64,000 nt of DNA from Paenibacillus sp. H1-7 (GCF_022354825.1 NZ_CP031168.1:3225501-3289500), one strand, 5' to 3'; counted from the first letter of the stretch, positions 51,638-60,958 are shown. Notes: generated by a model from the letters alone, not told the origin. Numbers and translations are program-made.

Positions 51638-52015
51638 ATGTTCGTACGAGGAATACGCGGCGCTACTACGGTAGAGCATGATGAGAAGGAAGAAGTATTG
51701 ACAGCGACCAGAGAGCTGCTGGATCAAATCATTGCGGAAAATGAGATTCATCCGGAAGATCTCGCATGTGTGTACATTACGGTAACAAACGATCTGACGT
51801 CGACATTCCCGGCGGTTGCGGTTCGTCAGCTGCCAGGCTGGGAGCTTGTTCCGCTGATGTGCTCGTTGGAGGTCCCGGTTGAGGGCAGCCTGCCTAAATG
51901 TATCCGTCTGATGGTCATGACCAATACGGAAAAAAGACAGGATGAAATCGTGCATGTGTATTTGAAGGAAGCGATGCGTCTTCGTCCCGATTTATCCAAA
52001 TTGACAAAAGCATAA
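51638..52015 (+). CDS. aroH: Chorismate mutase, AroH type
   Basis: The product has 125 residues. It converts chorismate to prephenate as a trimer. Conserved positions are RGIRGATTVEHD (about 4-15), Cys at about 75 in MCSLEVPVEGSLPKCIR and the terminal basic region. The trp promoter -35 begins 10 bp before its end, so the coding end and the next promoter overlap. Confidence 0.94.
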   Translation: MFVRGIRGATTVEHDEKEEVLTATRELLDQIIAENEIHPEDLACVYITVTNDLTSTFPAVAVRQLPGWELVPLMCSLEVPVEGSLPKCIRLMVMTNTEKRQDEIVHVYLKEAMRLRPDLSKLTKA

Positions 52016-52030
52016 GAGCCATAGTATAGT
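52001..52030 (+). promoter_or_regulatory. Promoter of the trp operon
   Basis: TTGACA (52001-52006) and TATAGT (52025-52030) are 18 bp apart. The -35 lies inside the aroH coding end. Confidence 0.8.
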
Positions 52031-52051
52031 TACGGTAGTGATTTGTAAGAT

Positions 52052-52107
52052 CAGTTGAGCAGAGTAGAGCGAGAGTTTAGTTTGAGCAGAGCCAGAGAAG
52101 AGCCGAG
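52052..52107 (+). promoter_or_regulatory. TRAP binding site, 11 NAG triplets
   Basis: Triplets CAG, GAG (four), TAG and GAG (five) lie at 52052, 52057, 52062, 52067, 52073, 52078, 52084, 52089, 52095, 52100 and 52105, separated by 2 or 3 nt. This matches the 11-fold ring of TRAP. GTAGAG at 52064-52069 can pair with CTCTAC of the terminator, which would form the antiterminator that TRAP disrupts. Confidence 0.92.
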
Positions 52108-52210
52108 TGAAACGACATAGCCCTGTGTGCAGCCATATGCACTTATGTTTATTTATTGTTGCCTTTTTTGTGGCACAGGAGCGACGGGACGGTTATGATC
52201 ATCTGCGAAA

Positions 52211-52241
52211 CCACCTCTACTTTGACGTAGAGGTTTTTTTA
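52211..52241 (+). terminator. Attenuator terminator of the trp operon
   Basis: CCTCTAC (52214-52220) and GTAGAGG (52227-52233) form a 7-bp stem with loop TTTGAC, followed by seven T residues. It should form when TRAP binds the upstream triplets. Confidence 0.9.
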
Positions 52242-52256
52242 TTTTTACCATGAAAT

Positions 52257-52294
52257 GAGCTTAGAATCGATTGAGTTGAGAAGAGGAGAGAGAG
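52257..52294 (+). promoter_or_regulatory. Second GAG/TAG array over the trpE ribosome binding site
   Basis: GAG or TAG triplets at 52257, 52262, 52273, 52278, 52283, 52288 and 52292 are mostly 2 nt apart. The last ones overlap the AGGAGAGAGAG ribosome binding site of trpE (ATG 52297). Bound TRAP here would block translation. The function is inference. Confidence 0.5.
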
Positions 52295-52296
52295 CG

Positions 52297-53838
52297 ATGA
52301 TGTACACACCCGAAGCGAAAGAAGTCATCCGGTTGTCGAAGCAGTACAATTTGATTCCGGTTGTCCGTTCTTTGATGGCCGACACGGAAACGCCGATTCG
52401 CGTATTCCAGCAATTTTATCAGGAGAAGCGCGCATTTCTGTTGGAAAGCGTAGAGGGCGGAGTGAAATGGGCGCGATATTCTTTTATCGGCACGGATCCG
52501 TTCCTGATGATCACAGCCAAAAACGGCGTGACCCGAATCGAAAGCCAGAATGAAGTGAAAGCATCGATCGAGAAGCCGATTGATGTGCTGAAAGCTTACT
52601 TGAGATCTTATTCAAGCCCTGCTTTGCCTGATTTACCTCGATTTACAGGCGGAGCGGTCGGATTTTTCGGCTACGATCTATTGCAATATTATGAAAAGCT
52701 GCCGGCTCACCGCAAGGATGATCTGCAGATGAACGACATTCAATTCATGTTCTGCGACCAAGTCATCGTATTCGATCACTTCAAGCAGCAGTTGAAGGTC
52801 ATAGCGAACGTCCATGTTCCCCATCATGGCTCGGACGCCGAAATTGTTGCCGCATATGAAGCGACTTGCGCCAAAATCGAAGAGACGATCGAACGGCTGA
52901 AGCGTCCGGTTCCCGCATTGGCAGTCCCGCAGCAGCCGATTCCGGAAGATATTGAGCTTGGCGAGATCAAGTCCAATTTGACCAAAGAGCAGTTTGTCTC
53001 GAACGTGGAGAAAGCTAAGGAGTATATTCGCGCAGGCGATATTTTCCAGGTGGTGCTGTCGCAGCGGTTTGAAATTGAAACCGACGTGTCGCCGCTTCAC
53101 GTATACCGGATCCTGAGAACGATGAACCCTTCTCCTTATATGTATTGTCTCAAGATGGACGACGAAGTCATAGTCGGTACTTCACCCGAGCTGCTGGTGC
53201 GCGTAGAGGAAGAACGGGTCGAAACCCGGCCGATCGCAGGCACTCGTCCACGCGGTAAAACGCCGGAGGAGGATGCGGCATACGAACGTGAGCTGTTGGC
53301 AGATGAGAAGGAGCGTGCGGAGCACCTGATGCTAGTCGATTTGGGACGCAACGATATCGGCCGCGTTTCCGAATTCGGCAGCGTGCATTGCGATACGTTC
53401 ATGCAGGTGGAGCGTTATTCCCACGTCATGCACATCGTGTCCAACGTAACAGGTAAAATCGCGAAGGATAAGGATTTCTTCGATGCCTTCATCTCCTGCT
53501 TGCCTGCAGGAACCGTTTCCGGAGCACCTAAACTGAGAGCGATGGAAATTATAGCGGAAGTGGAAAATGAAGCCCGCGGCGCATATGCAGGCGCCATCGG
53601 TTACTTGGGCTTCTCCGGCAATATGGATACGTGCATCACGATCCGTACGATTATTTTCAAGCACGGCAAAGCGTATGTCCAGGCCGGAGCGGGAATCGTA
53701 TGGGATTCCGTTGCCGAGAGCGAGTACCAGGAAACGATCAATAAAGCGAAAGGGATGCTCAAATCCATTCGTACGGCGGAAGCGGTGTTCGCCCGCAAAC
53801 CGCTGGCTCATGCGGCTATTAACCACGACTACTATTAA
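52297..53838 (+). CDS. trpE: Anthranilate synthase component I
   Basis: The product has 513 residues. It converts chorismate to anthranilate with glutamine-derived ammonia from TrpG. An N-terminal regulatory domain carries LLESVEGGVKWARYSFIG, and the chorismate-binding domain has the family motifs PSPYMYCLKM, ETRPIAGTRPRGKTPEED (about 310-327), ELLADEKERAEHLMLVDLGRND (in two parts, near 330-351) and AGTVSGAPKLRAMEII. ATG 52297 or 52300 follows GAGGAGAGAGAG; the ATG at 52255 has none. No trpG is in the operon, as in Bacillus. Confidence 0.95.
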   Translation: MMYTPEAKEVIRLSKQYNLIPVVRSLMADTETPIRVFQQFYQEKRAFLLESVEGGVKWARYSFIGTDPFLMITAKNGVTRIESQNEVKASIEKPIDVLKAYLRSYSSPALPDLPRFTGGAVGFFGYDLLQYYEKLPAHRKDDLQMNDIQFMFCDQVIVFDHFKQQLKVIANVHVPHHGSDAEIVAAYEATCAKIEETIERLKRPVPALAVPQQPIPEDIELGEIKSNLTKEQFVSNVEKAKEYIRAGDIFQVVLSQRFEIETDVSPLHVYRILRTMNPSPYMYCLKMDDEVIVGTSPELLVRVEEERVETRPIAGTRPRGKTPEEDAAYERELLADEKERAEHLMLVDLGRNDIGRVSEFGSVHCDTFMQVERYSHVMHIVSNVTGKIAKDKDFFDAFISCLPAGTVSGAPKLRAMEIIAEVENEARGAYAGAIGYLGFSGNMDTCITIRTIIFKHGKAYVQAGAGIVWDSVAESEYQETINKAKGMLKSIRTAEAVFARKPLAHAAINHDYY

Positions 53839-53909
53839 AAAATGCTCTTTCAGCCGAAGGGCTTCGGAGCCAATGTCGGCTGCTTATATAAAATGGGGAG
53901 GCAGTTCAC

Positions 53910-54956
53910 ATGGAAACTAAAGTTACGGTTACGGTTCAACAGGCGATTCAACAAATTATCGGGCAGCAGCATTTGACACGAGCGGAAGCGAAGGCTGTCA
54001 TGTCCGACATCATGGACGGTTTGGCTACACCATCGCAGATCGGAGGTTTCCTCACGTCGCTTCGTATGAAGGGTGAGACGATCGAGGAAATCACCGGCTT
54101 TGCCGAAGCAATGCGCCTTAAGGCCAACCGCGTACAAACCGAGCAGGTCAATCTGCTCGACACATGCGGAACCGGCGGCGACGGTGCGGACACGTTCAAT
54201 ATATCCACCACGGCGGCAATAGTAGCCGCAGCAGGCGGGGTGCGCGTTGCCAAGCACGGCAACCGCGCCATGTCCAGCAAGAGCGGAAGCGCGGACGTGC
54301 TGGAAGCTCTGGGCGTCAATATCGAGCTGGACCAGGAGCAAGCTGCTGCTTGTCTCGCGCAGGTAGGCATTTGCTTCATGTTCGCCCAACGCTATCATCA
54401 GTCGATGAAGCATGCGGCGGGCCCGCGAAGAGAGCTTGGCGTACGGACGGTGTTCAACCTGCTTGGCCCGTTAACGAACCCGGCAGGCGCCGACCGTCAG
54501 GTGCTCGGCATTTTCGATCGAGGCAAAACAGAGACGATGGCGCACGTCATGCGGGCATTGGACGTCAAACGTGCATTGGTTGTTGCGAGCTTCGACGGAC
54601 TGGATGAAATCAGCATCTCGGATGCGACCCAGGTTACGGAGCTCAAGAACGGGGATATTACAACCTACGACCTGACACCGGACGCGCTCGGGCTGCGCAG
54701 CTACAGCTTGAAGGAAGTTGTAGGCGGAGACGCGGCTACGAACGCCGAGATTATTCGCAGCGTGTTCCAAGGCGCTACCGGAGCATGCCGGGATATCGTC
54801 CTGGCCAATGCCGGCGCGTGCTTCTATGTTACCGGCAAGTGCGCAACGCTGCAGGAAGGCGTCAAATATGCGGCTCATGTGATCGATTCGCGGCAAGCAT
54901 CGTCCAAATTGCAGGAGCTAGTCCAATTCACAGGAGAAATCAGACATGTTTCTTGA
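53910..54956 (+). CDS. trpD: Anthranilate phosphoribosyltransferase
   Basis: The product has 348 residues. It joins anthranilate to PRPP. The PRPP loop is DTCGTGGDGADTFNIST (about 84-100), followed by KHGNRAMSSKSGSADVLEALG (about 115-135, shown here as KHGNRAMSSKSGSADVL) and FAQRYHQSMKHAAGPRRELG (about 155). It starts 71 bp after trpE behind GGGGAGG. CAGCCGA and TCGGCTG in the gap form an inverted repeat. The end overlaps trpC by 11 bp. Confidence 0.95.
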   Translation: METKVTVTVQQAIQQIIGQQHLTRAEAKAVMSDIMDGLATPSQIGGFLTSLRMKGETIEEITGFAEAMRLKANRVQTEQVNLLDTCGTGGDGADTFNISTTAAIVAAAGGVRVAKHGNRAMSSKSGSADVLEALGVNIELDQEQAAACLAQVGICFMFAQRYHQSMKHAAGPRRELGVRTVFNLLGPLTNPAGADRQVLGIFDRGKTETMAHVMRALDVKRALVVASFDGLDEISISDATQVTELKNGDITTYDLTPDALGLRSYSLKEVVGGDAATNAEIIRSVFQGATGACRDIVLANAGACFYVTGKCATLQEGVKYAAHVIDSRQASSKLQELVQFTGEIRHVS

Positions 54957-55755
54957 TAAAATCGTTGCGACCAAGCAGCACGAGGTTGCTGCATTGAAAG
55001 AGAAAATCACCATCGCCGAAATGGAGCGGCAAATTGCGTCCTTGCCTTCCTGCCTAGGATTCGAGAGAGCGATATCCTCAGGTCGGAACCGCTCCATGGG
55101 GCTTATTGCGGAAGTGAAGAAGGCTTCTCCGTCCAAGGGGCTTATCCGGGAAGATTTCGAGCCTGTCAAGCTTGCGCAGGCTTATGTAAGCGCAGGTGCG
55201 GATTGCCTTTCGGTTCTGACCGACGTGGACTATTTCCAAGGCTCGAACGACTATTTGTCTCAAGTCAGGCAAGCGGTGAAGGTGCCGATTCTGCGGAAGG
55301 ATTTTACGATCGATCTTCATCAGATCTATGAGGCCCGCTGCATCGGAGCCGACGCGATTTTGCTGATCGCCGCGATCTTGACGACGGAGCAGCTGAAGCA
55401 GTTCAGCGAAGCGGCCCGAAGCATAGGACTTGATGTGCTGATTGAAGTGCATGATAAGGAAGAGCTGGACCGTGTGCTCGAATTGAACCCTACATTGGTT
55501 GGAATCAATAACCGGAACTTGAAAACCTTCGTAACGGATTTGAAAACGACGGAGCAGCTGATTATCCATATACCTGACCATGTAACAGTAGTCAGCGAGA
55601 GCGGGATTTCACAGCCTTCGGAGATCGGCTATTTGCAGTCGATAGGCGCCAAAGCCGTTCTGATCGGAGAGCACTTCATGCGGCAGCCGGTCGTCGGGCA
55701 GGCGGTACACGATCTGATGGGCGTCTACGAAGCGGCGAAAGGATTGCCAAGATGA
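54946..55755 (+). CDS. trpC: Indole-3-glycerol phosphate synthase
   Basis: The product has 269 residues, a TIM barrel. Motifs are IAEVKKASPSKGLI (catalytic Lys, about 51-64), LSVLTDVDYFQGSNDYL (about 86), LRKDFTIDLHQIYEARCIGA (about 111-130), GINNRNLKTF (about 181) and SESGISQPSEI (about 210). The ATG lies inside the end of trpD. The stop codon overlaps the trpF start by 4 bp. Confidence 0.95.
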   Translation: MFLDKIVATKQHEVAALKEKITIAEMERQIASLPSCLGFERAISSGRNRSMGLIAEVKKASPSKGLIREDFEPVKLAQAYVSAGADCLSVLTDVDYFQGSNDYLSQVRQAVKVPILRKDFTIDLHQIYEARCIGADAILLIAAILTTEQLKQFSEAARSIGLDVLIEVHDKEELDRVLELNPTLVGINNRNLKTFVTDLKTTEQLIIHIPDHVTVVSESGISQPSEIGYLQSIGAKAVLIGEHFMRQPVVGQAVHDLMGVYEAAKGLPR

Positions 55756-56459
55756 CTACGGTAAAAATATGCGGGCTAAAAGATTCGGAGATGGTCAAAT
55801 CCATTCTGCATTTGCCGATTGACTATATCGGATTGATGTTTGCCAAAAGCAAGCGTCAGGTTACGCCGGCGCAAGCAAGCGATATGATCCGAGTCATTAA
55901 GGATTACCGGGAAGCGGGCAATTCCGCTCCGCTTACCGTCGGGGTGCTGGTAAACCCGACAAGGGAAGAGCTGACCGCAATTATAGCGGAGGCGCCTATC
56001 GATATTTTGCAGCTGCACGGGCAGGAGACACCGGAGGAATGCCGCTGGATCCGTGAGACTTTTCCTGGGGTCAAGCTGTGGAAGGTCGTATCGGTTAGCC
56101 AGGCGAACCAAGGGGATGCTGCCGGCAGCAGCGAATCCGCACGGCAGTCGATTGCAGCAGTGTTGAATCCGTATATCGGAATCGTCGATGCCTTGTTACT
56201 GGATACGTTCGATCCGGTATACGGCGGAGGCTCCGGCAAAACGTTCTCTTGGGAAACCATTCCGCCATATCGGGAGTGGTGCCGTCATGCCGGGATTCCT
56301 CTGCTCGTTGCGGGAGGGCTTCAGCCGGACAATGTTGGAGAGCTGCTCGGCGCCTATGCGCCGGATGGAGTGGACGTATCGAGCGGTGTTGAAACGGATG
56401 GCGTTAAAGATCGGAATAAAATTATCAGCTTTGTCGAAAGGGTGAAGCATCATGTATAA
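55752..56459 (+). CDS. trpF: Phosphoribosylanthranilate isomerase
   Basis: The product has 235 residues, longer than B. subtilis TrpF. It is a TIM barrel; KICGL with the catalytic Cys lies at residues 5-9, [13 protein letters not shown] near 78, [20 protein letters not shown] near 140 (catalytic Asp) and [10 protein letters not shown] and [12 protein letters not shown] near the end. It overlaps trpC by 4 bp and trpB by 8 bp. Confidence 0.94.
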   Translation: MTTVKICGLKDSEMVKSILHLPIDYIGLMFAKSKRQVTPAQASDMIRVIKDYREAGNSAPLTVGVLVNPTREELTAIIAEAPIDILQLHGQETPEECRWIRETFPGVKLWKVVSVSQANQGDAAGSSESARQSIAAVLNPYIGIVDALLLDTFDPVYGGGSGKTFSWETIPPYREWCRHAGIPLLVAGGLQPDNVGELLGAYAPDGVDVSSGVETDGVKDRNKIISFVERVKHHV

Positions 56460-57657
56460 CGTTCCAGATGATCATGGCCGGTTCGGTAAATTCGGAGGGC
56501 GCTACGTTCCCGAAACTTTGATGAACGCACTGATTGAATTGGAAGAAGCTTACAAGAAATTCGTAAAAGAAGAGAAGTTCCAGCAGGAGCTGAACTATTT
56601 GCTCCACCGGTATTCCGGCAGACCGACCTCCCTGTACTATGCCGAGAGGCTGTCCGCGCACTTGGGCGGGGCCAAAGTGTACTTGAAGCGCGAGGACCTG
56701 AACCATACGGGTGCCCATAAAATCAACAACTCGCTCGGACAAGGTCTTCTGGCCAAATGGATGGGTAAGAAGAAGCTGATCGCCGAAACCGGGGCAGGAC
56801 AGCATGGTGTAGCTACCGCAACCGTAGCGGCGCTGTTAGGCTATGAATGTAAAGTATTCATGGGCGAAGAAGACATGAAGCGCCAACAGCTGAACGTATT
56901 CCGAATGAACTTGTTGGGTACGGAGGTTGTCCCTGTTACTTCCGGAACGAAAACTCTTAAAGATGCGTGTAACGAAACGCTGCGCTACTGGGTGAGCCAT
57001 GTCGACGATACGTTTTACATTCTTGGCTCTGCAACCGGCCCGCATCCGTATCCGATGATGGTTCGCGATTTTCAGCGCATTATTGGAGACGAGTCCCGCA
57101 GACAAATCGTAGAGCTTGAAGGCAAGCTGCCGGATGCAGTAGTAGCGGCGGTAGGCGGAGGAAGCAACGCGATCGGTATTTTCTATCCGTTCGTTCAAGA
57201 CGAGGGTGTCCGGTTGATCGGCGCGGAAGCGGCCGGAAAAGGGATCGATACGAAAGAGCATGCGGCAACGATGACCAAAGGCAGCCACGGCGTGTTCCAG
57301 GGCTCCATGAGCTATTTGCTGCAGGATCAATTCGGTCAGGTGCAGGAAGCGCACTCGATCTCCGCAGGACTGGACTATCCGGGAATTGGACCGGAGCATG
57401 CGTATTTGAAGGATTCCGGCCGCGCCGAATACTATCCTATTACCGATAAAGAGGCCTTGGAGGCATTGCAGCTGCTGAGCCGTACGGAAGGAATCATTCC
57501 GGCATTGGAAAGCGCTCATGCCATCGCTCAAACGATGAAGCTTGCTCCTACAATGGGGAAAGACGAGATTATTGTCGTCAGCTTGTCCGGCCGCGGAGAT
57601 AAAGACGTGGAAGCGATTATGGGCTACTTGGGAGGTGCTGTTCATGAATCGCATTGA
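56452..57657 (+). CDS. trpB: Tryptophan synthase beta chain
   Basis: The product has 401 residues. It joins indole and serine with pyridoxal phosphate. The PLP lysine lies in [13 protein letters not shown] (about 85-97); [20 protein letters not shown] and the C-terminal SGRGDKD are all present. It overlaps trpF by 8 bp and trpA by 14 bp. Confidence 0.96.
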   Translation: MYNVPDDHGRFGKFGGRYVPETLMNALIELEEAYKKFVKEEKFQQELNYLLHRYSGRPTSLYYAERLSAHLGGAKVYLKREDLNHTGAHKINNSLGQGLLAKWMGKKKLIAETGAGQHGVATATVAALLGYECKVFMGEEDMKRQQLNVFRMNLLGTEVVPVTSGTKTLKDACNETLRYWVSHVDDTFYILGSATGPHPYPMMVRDFQRIIGDESRRQIVELEGKLPDAVVAAVGGGSNAIGIFYPFVQDEGVRLIGAEAAGKGIDTKEHAATMTKGSHGVFQGSMSYLLQDQFGQVQEAHSISAGLDYPGIGPEHAYLKDSGRAEYYPITDKEALEALQLLSRTEGIIPALESAHAIAQTMKLAPTMGKDEIIVVSLSGRGDKDVEAIMGYLGGAVHESH

Positions 57658-58459
57658 TCGCACGTTTGCCGAGCTGAAGGAGCGCAAGCAGCCTGCATTT
57701 ATTCCTTTTCTGACCATAGGCGATCCGGACCTGAAGACGTCCGTCGATATTATTAAGCAGCTGGAGCAATCCGGAGCGAGCATTGTAGAGCTTGGAGTAC
57801 CGTACTCCGATCCGCTAGCCGACGGTCCGGTTATTCAGCGGTCCTCGATGCGCGCGTTGAAAAATCATCAAGTATCCATCCTGGATGTGATGAATGCGGC
57901 TCGTCAAGCACGGAGCGAAGGCTGCGAGCTGCCGTTTATTCTTTTTACCTATTACAATCCTGTTCTGCAGTTCGGTCTAGACCGCATTTTCCCGATGCTG
58001 CAGGAGAGCGATATCAGCGGCCTTATTATTCCCGATCTTCCGATGGAAGAGGATGAAGAGGTACGCAAGCGGGCAGCCGAGTACAACATTCATTTGATTC
58101 CGCTTGTCGCACCAACGTCGAACGACCGGATTCGCCGTATTGTTTCGCGTGCCTCCGGGTTCGTCTATTGCGTTTCCTCGCTCGGAGTTACCGGGACAAG
58201 AACGGAATTCCACAGCGGCATCGATGGCTTCTTAGAAACCGTCAAGCAGTCGACTTCTTTGCCTGTTGCTATCGGCTTCGGTGTCTCTACAAATGAACAA
58301 TTTGCTAGATTCGCAGAGATTTGCGACGGCGTTGTCGTCGGCAGCGCACTGGTTCGTCAGGTGGAAGAAGTACTGCCTTTATTTGAGCAGGATGAGACTC
58401 GTTCACAAGCGCTCTTGCAAATTCACGAATTTGTGAGAAAATTAATAGGAAAGAATTAA
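57644..58459 (+). CDS. trpA: Tryptophan synthase alpha chain
   Basis: The product has 271 residues. It cleaves indole-3-glycerol phosphate. [15 protein letters not shown] (about 21-35), [20 protein letters not shown] with the catalytic Glu and Asp (about 50-69) and a glycine-rich end near residue 210-235 fit the family. ATG 57644 follows GGGAGGTG within trpB. The stop codon lies next to a repeat element. Confidence 0.95.
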   Translation: MNRIDRTFAELKERKQPAFIPFLTIGDPDLKTSVDIIKQLEQSGASIVELGVPYSDPLADGPVIQRSSMRALKNHQVSILDVMNAARQARSEGCELPFILFTYYNPVLQFGLDRIFPMLQESDISGLIIPDLPMEEDEEVRKRAAEYNIHLIPLVAPTSNDRIRRIVSRASGFVYCVSSLGVTGTRTEFHSGIDGFLETVKQSTSLPVAIGFGVSTNEQFARFAEICDGVVVGSALVRQVEEVLPLFEQDETRSQALLQIHEFVRKLIGKN

Positions 58460-58467
58460 TAGCATTA

Positions 58468-58563
58468 CAGTTCAAAAAGTTTGGTTTTCAGCACCAAGAA
58501 GGTTGTGAGAAGTCGAATTGAGCTACTTATGCCTTCGTGATCTAAAGACAACTTTTTGAACTG
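58468..58563 (+). repeat. MITE-like element with 14-bp inverted ends
   Basis: CAGTTCAAAAAGTT (58468-58481) and AACTTTTTGAACTG (58550-58563) are perfect inverted repeats that enclose a 68-bp non-coding core. The 8-bp word ATTAATAG occurs just outside each end (58455-58462, overlapping the trpA stop codon, and 58566-58573), which could be a target duplication. A further ATTAATAG at 58441 makes this less certain. Confidence 0.6.
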
Positions 58564-58578
58564 CCATTAATAGTGCGA

Positions 58579-58610
58579 GCGTGTTCATTATTGAACACGC
58601 ATTTGCCTTA
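58579..58610 (+). terminator. Weak terminator-like hairpin before hisC
   Basis: GCGTGTTCA (58579-58587) and TGAACACGC (58592-58600) form a perfect 9-bp stem. The following ATTTGCCTT is a poor T-run, so it may only weaken readthrough from trp. Confidence 0.4.
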
Positions 58611-58642
58611 GTTAGAACCAATTATCGAATGAGGTGACCAGC

Positions 58643-59743
58643 GTGCAGCCTAAGAAGAACATTGTCCACCTGCCGGTGTATAAACCAGGCAAACCTATGG
58701 AAGAAGTAAAGAGAGAGTTGGGCTTGACGGAAGTTATTAAGCTCGCTTCCAACGAAAACCCGTTCGGCTGCTCTCCGAAAGCGAAAGAAGCCATTATTGC
58801 AAGTGTTGAGCAAACTAGCATATATCCGGATGGCGGCGCGGTGGAATTAACGAATGCGGTAGCTGCCCATTTTGGCGTGGAATCGAACCAAGTCATTTTC
58901 GGAGCGGGCTCGGACGAAATTATTTTGATGCTTGCGCGCGCTTTTTTCGTGCCTGGAGACGAAACGATCATGGCTTCGCCAACATTCCCGCAATATAAGC
59001 ATAATGCGGAAATAGAAGGCGCGGTATGCATCGAGGTTCCTTGCGTGGATGGATACCACGATCTGCAAGGCATGCTGAGCAAAGTGAACGAGCGCACCAA
59101 AATTATTTGGGTGTGCAACCCTAACAACCCTACGGGCACGATGAATACGCATCAGGAGATTGTCGACTTCATCAATGCCGTACCGGAGCATGTGCTGATC
59201 GTTTTGGACGAAGCTTATGCCGAGTACAACGTGAGCGGCCAATATCCCGATAGCATCGGATTGGTTTACCAATACAAAAATGTGATCACCCTGCGTACGT
59301 TCTCGAAAATTTACGGTTTGGCGTCGCTCCGTATCGGCTACGGTATCGGACATCCCGATGTGATCAAGTCGATCAATCAGGTTCGCGAGCCGTTCAATAC
59401 GACAAGCTTTGCCCAGAAAGCGGCAGTGGCTGCTCTGGCCGATGAGCAATTCATCGCGGATTGCCGTGAGGCGAATGCCAAGGGGATCGTCTATTTGTCC
59501 GCTCAATTCGATGAGCTGAAGCTGAACTACTACTCCGCACACGGTAACTTCATCATGGTAGACGTCGAGCGTCCGGGCAATGCCGTATTCGAAGGGCTGC
59601 TGCGTAAAGGGATTATCGTACGCCACGATCCAGGTTGGGGCCTTCCGACCATGCTGCGCGTAACCGTGGGAAGCCAGGAGCAAAACGAGAAGTTTATCGG
59701 CGCTCTCAAGCAAGTGCTGGAGGAAGTAGCCGTCATTGCCTAA
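58643..59743 (+). CDS. hisC: Histidinol-phosphate aminotransferase
   Basis: The product has 366 residues, a class-II aminotransferase. Motifs are LASNENPFG (about 33-41), YPDGGAVEL (about 56), NPNNPTGT (about 153) and the PLP-lysine motif SKIYGLASLRIGYGI (about 217). In B. subtilis HisC serves both histidine and aromatic amino-acid transamination, and this gene lies between trpA and tyrA here too. GTG 58643 is 5 bases from GAGGTGA; GTG 58634 is a poorer alternative. Confidence 0.94.
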   Translation: MQPKKNIVHLPVYKPGKPMEEVKRELGLTEVIKLASNENPFGCSPKAKEAIIASVEQTSIYPDGGAVELTNAVAAHFGVESNQVIFGAGSDEIILMLARAFFVPGDETIMASPTFPQYKHNAEIEGAVCIEVPCVDGYHDLQGMLSKVNERTKIIWVCNPNNPTGTMNTHQEIVDFINAVPEHVLIVLDEAYAEYNVSGQYPDSIGLVYQYKNVITLRTFSKIYGLASLRIGYGIGHPDVIKSINQVREPFNTTSFAQKAAVAALADEQFIADCREANAKGIVYLSAQFDELKLNYYSAHGNFIMVDVERPGNAVFEGLLRKGIIVRHDPGWGLPTMLRVTVGSQEQNEKFIGALKQVLEEVAVIA

Positions 59744-59800
59744 GGCAAGTAAGGCAAGCGGAGACTCTTCCCGTATAAAACAAAATAAAGGAACTTATTC

Positions 59801-60892
59801 ATGACAAAAATTGCAATTTTTGGCGTAGGGCTGATCGGCGGATCTTTGGCGCTGTGCTTCAAGGGGAAGCCTGGAATTACGGTTGTAGGCCATTCGAACA
59901 GCCAGTCGTCTGTAGATAAATACTTGAAGCGGAATGTTGTCGATCATGCAACGACTTCGATGGAAGAAGCGGCTCAGGATGCGGACTTTATATTCGTCTG
60001 CGTCCCTGTCGGCAACATAGAAGACTACTTGAGGAGGCTTTCGGAGCTTCCTCTGAAGCCCGGATGCATTATTACCGACGTCGGCAGCACCAAAGCGTCG
60101 ATTGCGGAGTTTGCGTCCAAGCTTCAGTTCAAGGATGCGTTCTTTATCGGCGGGCACCCGATGGCCGGCAAAGAGAAGTCGGGCGTAGAAGCTGCCACAT
60201 CACTATTGTACGAGAATGCGTTCTACGTGCTCACACCGGAGCAGTCGACGCCTGCAGAGGTGTATGACCGCCTGGCAGGTCTGCTCCTGCATACGAGAGC
60301 GCAGCTCGTCAAAGTGGATCCTCGTCTGCATGACGACGTGGTCGGTGCTATCAGCCATCTTCCGCATATTATTGCCGTTGCATTGGTCAATCAAATTGCT
60401 CGGTACAATGGGGATAACGCGCTCTATTCGAATCTGGCGGCAGGCGGGTTCCGGGATATCACGAGAATCGCGTCCAGCGATCCTGTCGTTTGGCGAGATA
60501 TATTGATCGATAACCGGGATGTCGTACTGAAGCTGCTGGAGGACTGGAATCTGGAGATCGCTTCGTTCATAGAGCTGCTTAAGCAGGGCGACGGGGCAGG
60601 GATTGCAGAACAGTTCCGCATGGCGAATGACTTTCGTTCTGCGCTGCCGGAAAGACGTAAAGGCGTCCTGACCTCGGTGTATGAGATCTATGTAGATATC
60701 CCTGACCATCCGGGGATTATCGGCCAGATTGCGACGCTCCTTGGCAATCACAGAGTCAACTTGAGCAATATCCAGATTATCGAGAGCCGGGAGGATGTCC
60801 CGGGTGTGCTCCGTCTTTCCTTTAGAGACGAGTACCAAATGGATAAAGCGGCCGAGTTGTTGAACAAGGAAAACTATGCGGTTCACGCATAG
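59801..60892 (+). CDS. tyrA: Prephenate dehydrogenase with ACT domain
   Basis: The product has 363 residues. It oxidatively decarboxylates prephenate on the way to tyrosine. The NAD-binding GVGLIGGSLA lies at about 7-16, and FIGGHPMAGKEKSGVEAA at about 109-126 is the family signature. A C-terminal ACT domain (DIPDHPGIIGQIATLLGN, about 292) probably binds tyrosine. Its stop codon lies inside the terminator. Confidence 0.94.
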   Translation: MTKIAIFGVGLIGGSLALCFKGKPGITVVGHSNSQSSVDKYLKRNVVDHATTSMEEAAQDADFIFVCVPVGNIEDYLRRLSELPLKPGCIITDVGSTKASIAEFASKLQFKDAFFIGGHPMAGKEKSGVEAATSLLYENAFYVLTPEQSTPAEVYDRLAGLLLHTRAQLVKVDPRLHDDVVGAISHLPHIIAVALVNQIARYNGDNALYSNLAAGGFRDITRIASSDPVVWRDILIDNRDVVLKLLEDWNLEIASFIELLKQGDGAGIAEQFRMANDFRSALPERRKGVLTSVYEIYVDIPDHPGIIGQIATLLGNHRVNLSNIQIIESREDVPGVLRLSFRDEYQMDKAAELLNKENYAVHA

Positions 60893-60904
60893 TTTTCTTT
60901 TTTA
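60870..60904 (+). terminator. Intrinsic terminator at the end of tyrA
   Basis: AAAACTATGCG (60870-60880) and CGCATAGTTTT (60886-60896) form an 11-bp stem, followed by CTTTTTT. The tyrA stop codon is within the hairpin. Confidence 0.87.
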
Positions 60905-60913
60905 TAATTAAAA

Positions 60914-60958
60914 TTAAAACGTTTTCAAAAAAGTATTGACATTTTGAAAACGTATACA
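60914..60958 (+). promoter_or_regulatory. Cre-like sites and 12-bp inverted repeat around a promoter
   Basis: TTAAAACGTTTTCA (60914-60927) and TGAAAACGTATACA (60945-60958) each differ at one position from the CcpA consensus TGWAANCGNTNWCA. They also form a perfect 12-bp inverted repeat (60919-60930 with 60942-60953) with the -35 between the arms. Confidence 0.55.

Noticed and set aside
52255..52296. ATG at 52255 as the trpE start
   Set aside because: A strong ribosome binding site lies just before ATG 52297, and the upstream stretch is the GAG-rich leader.
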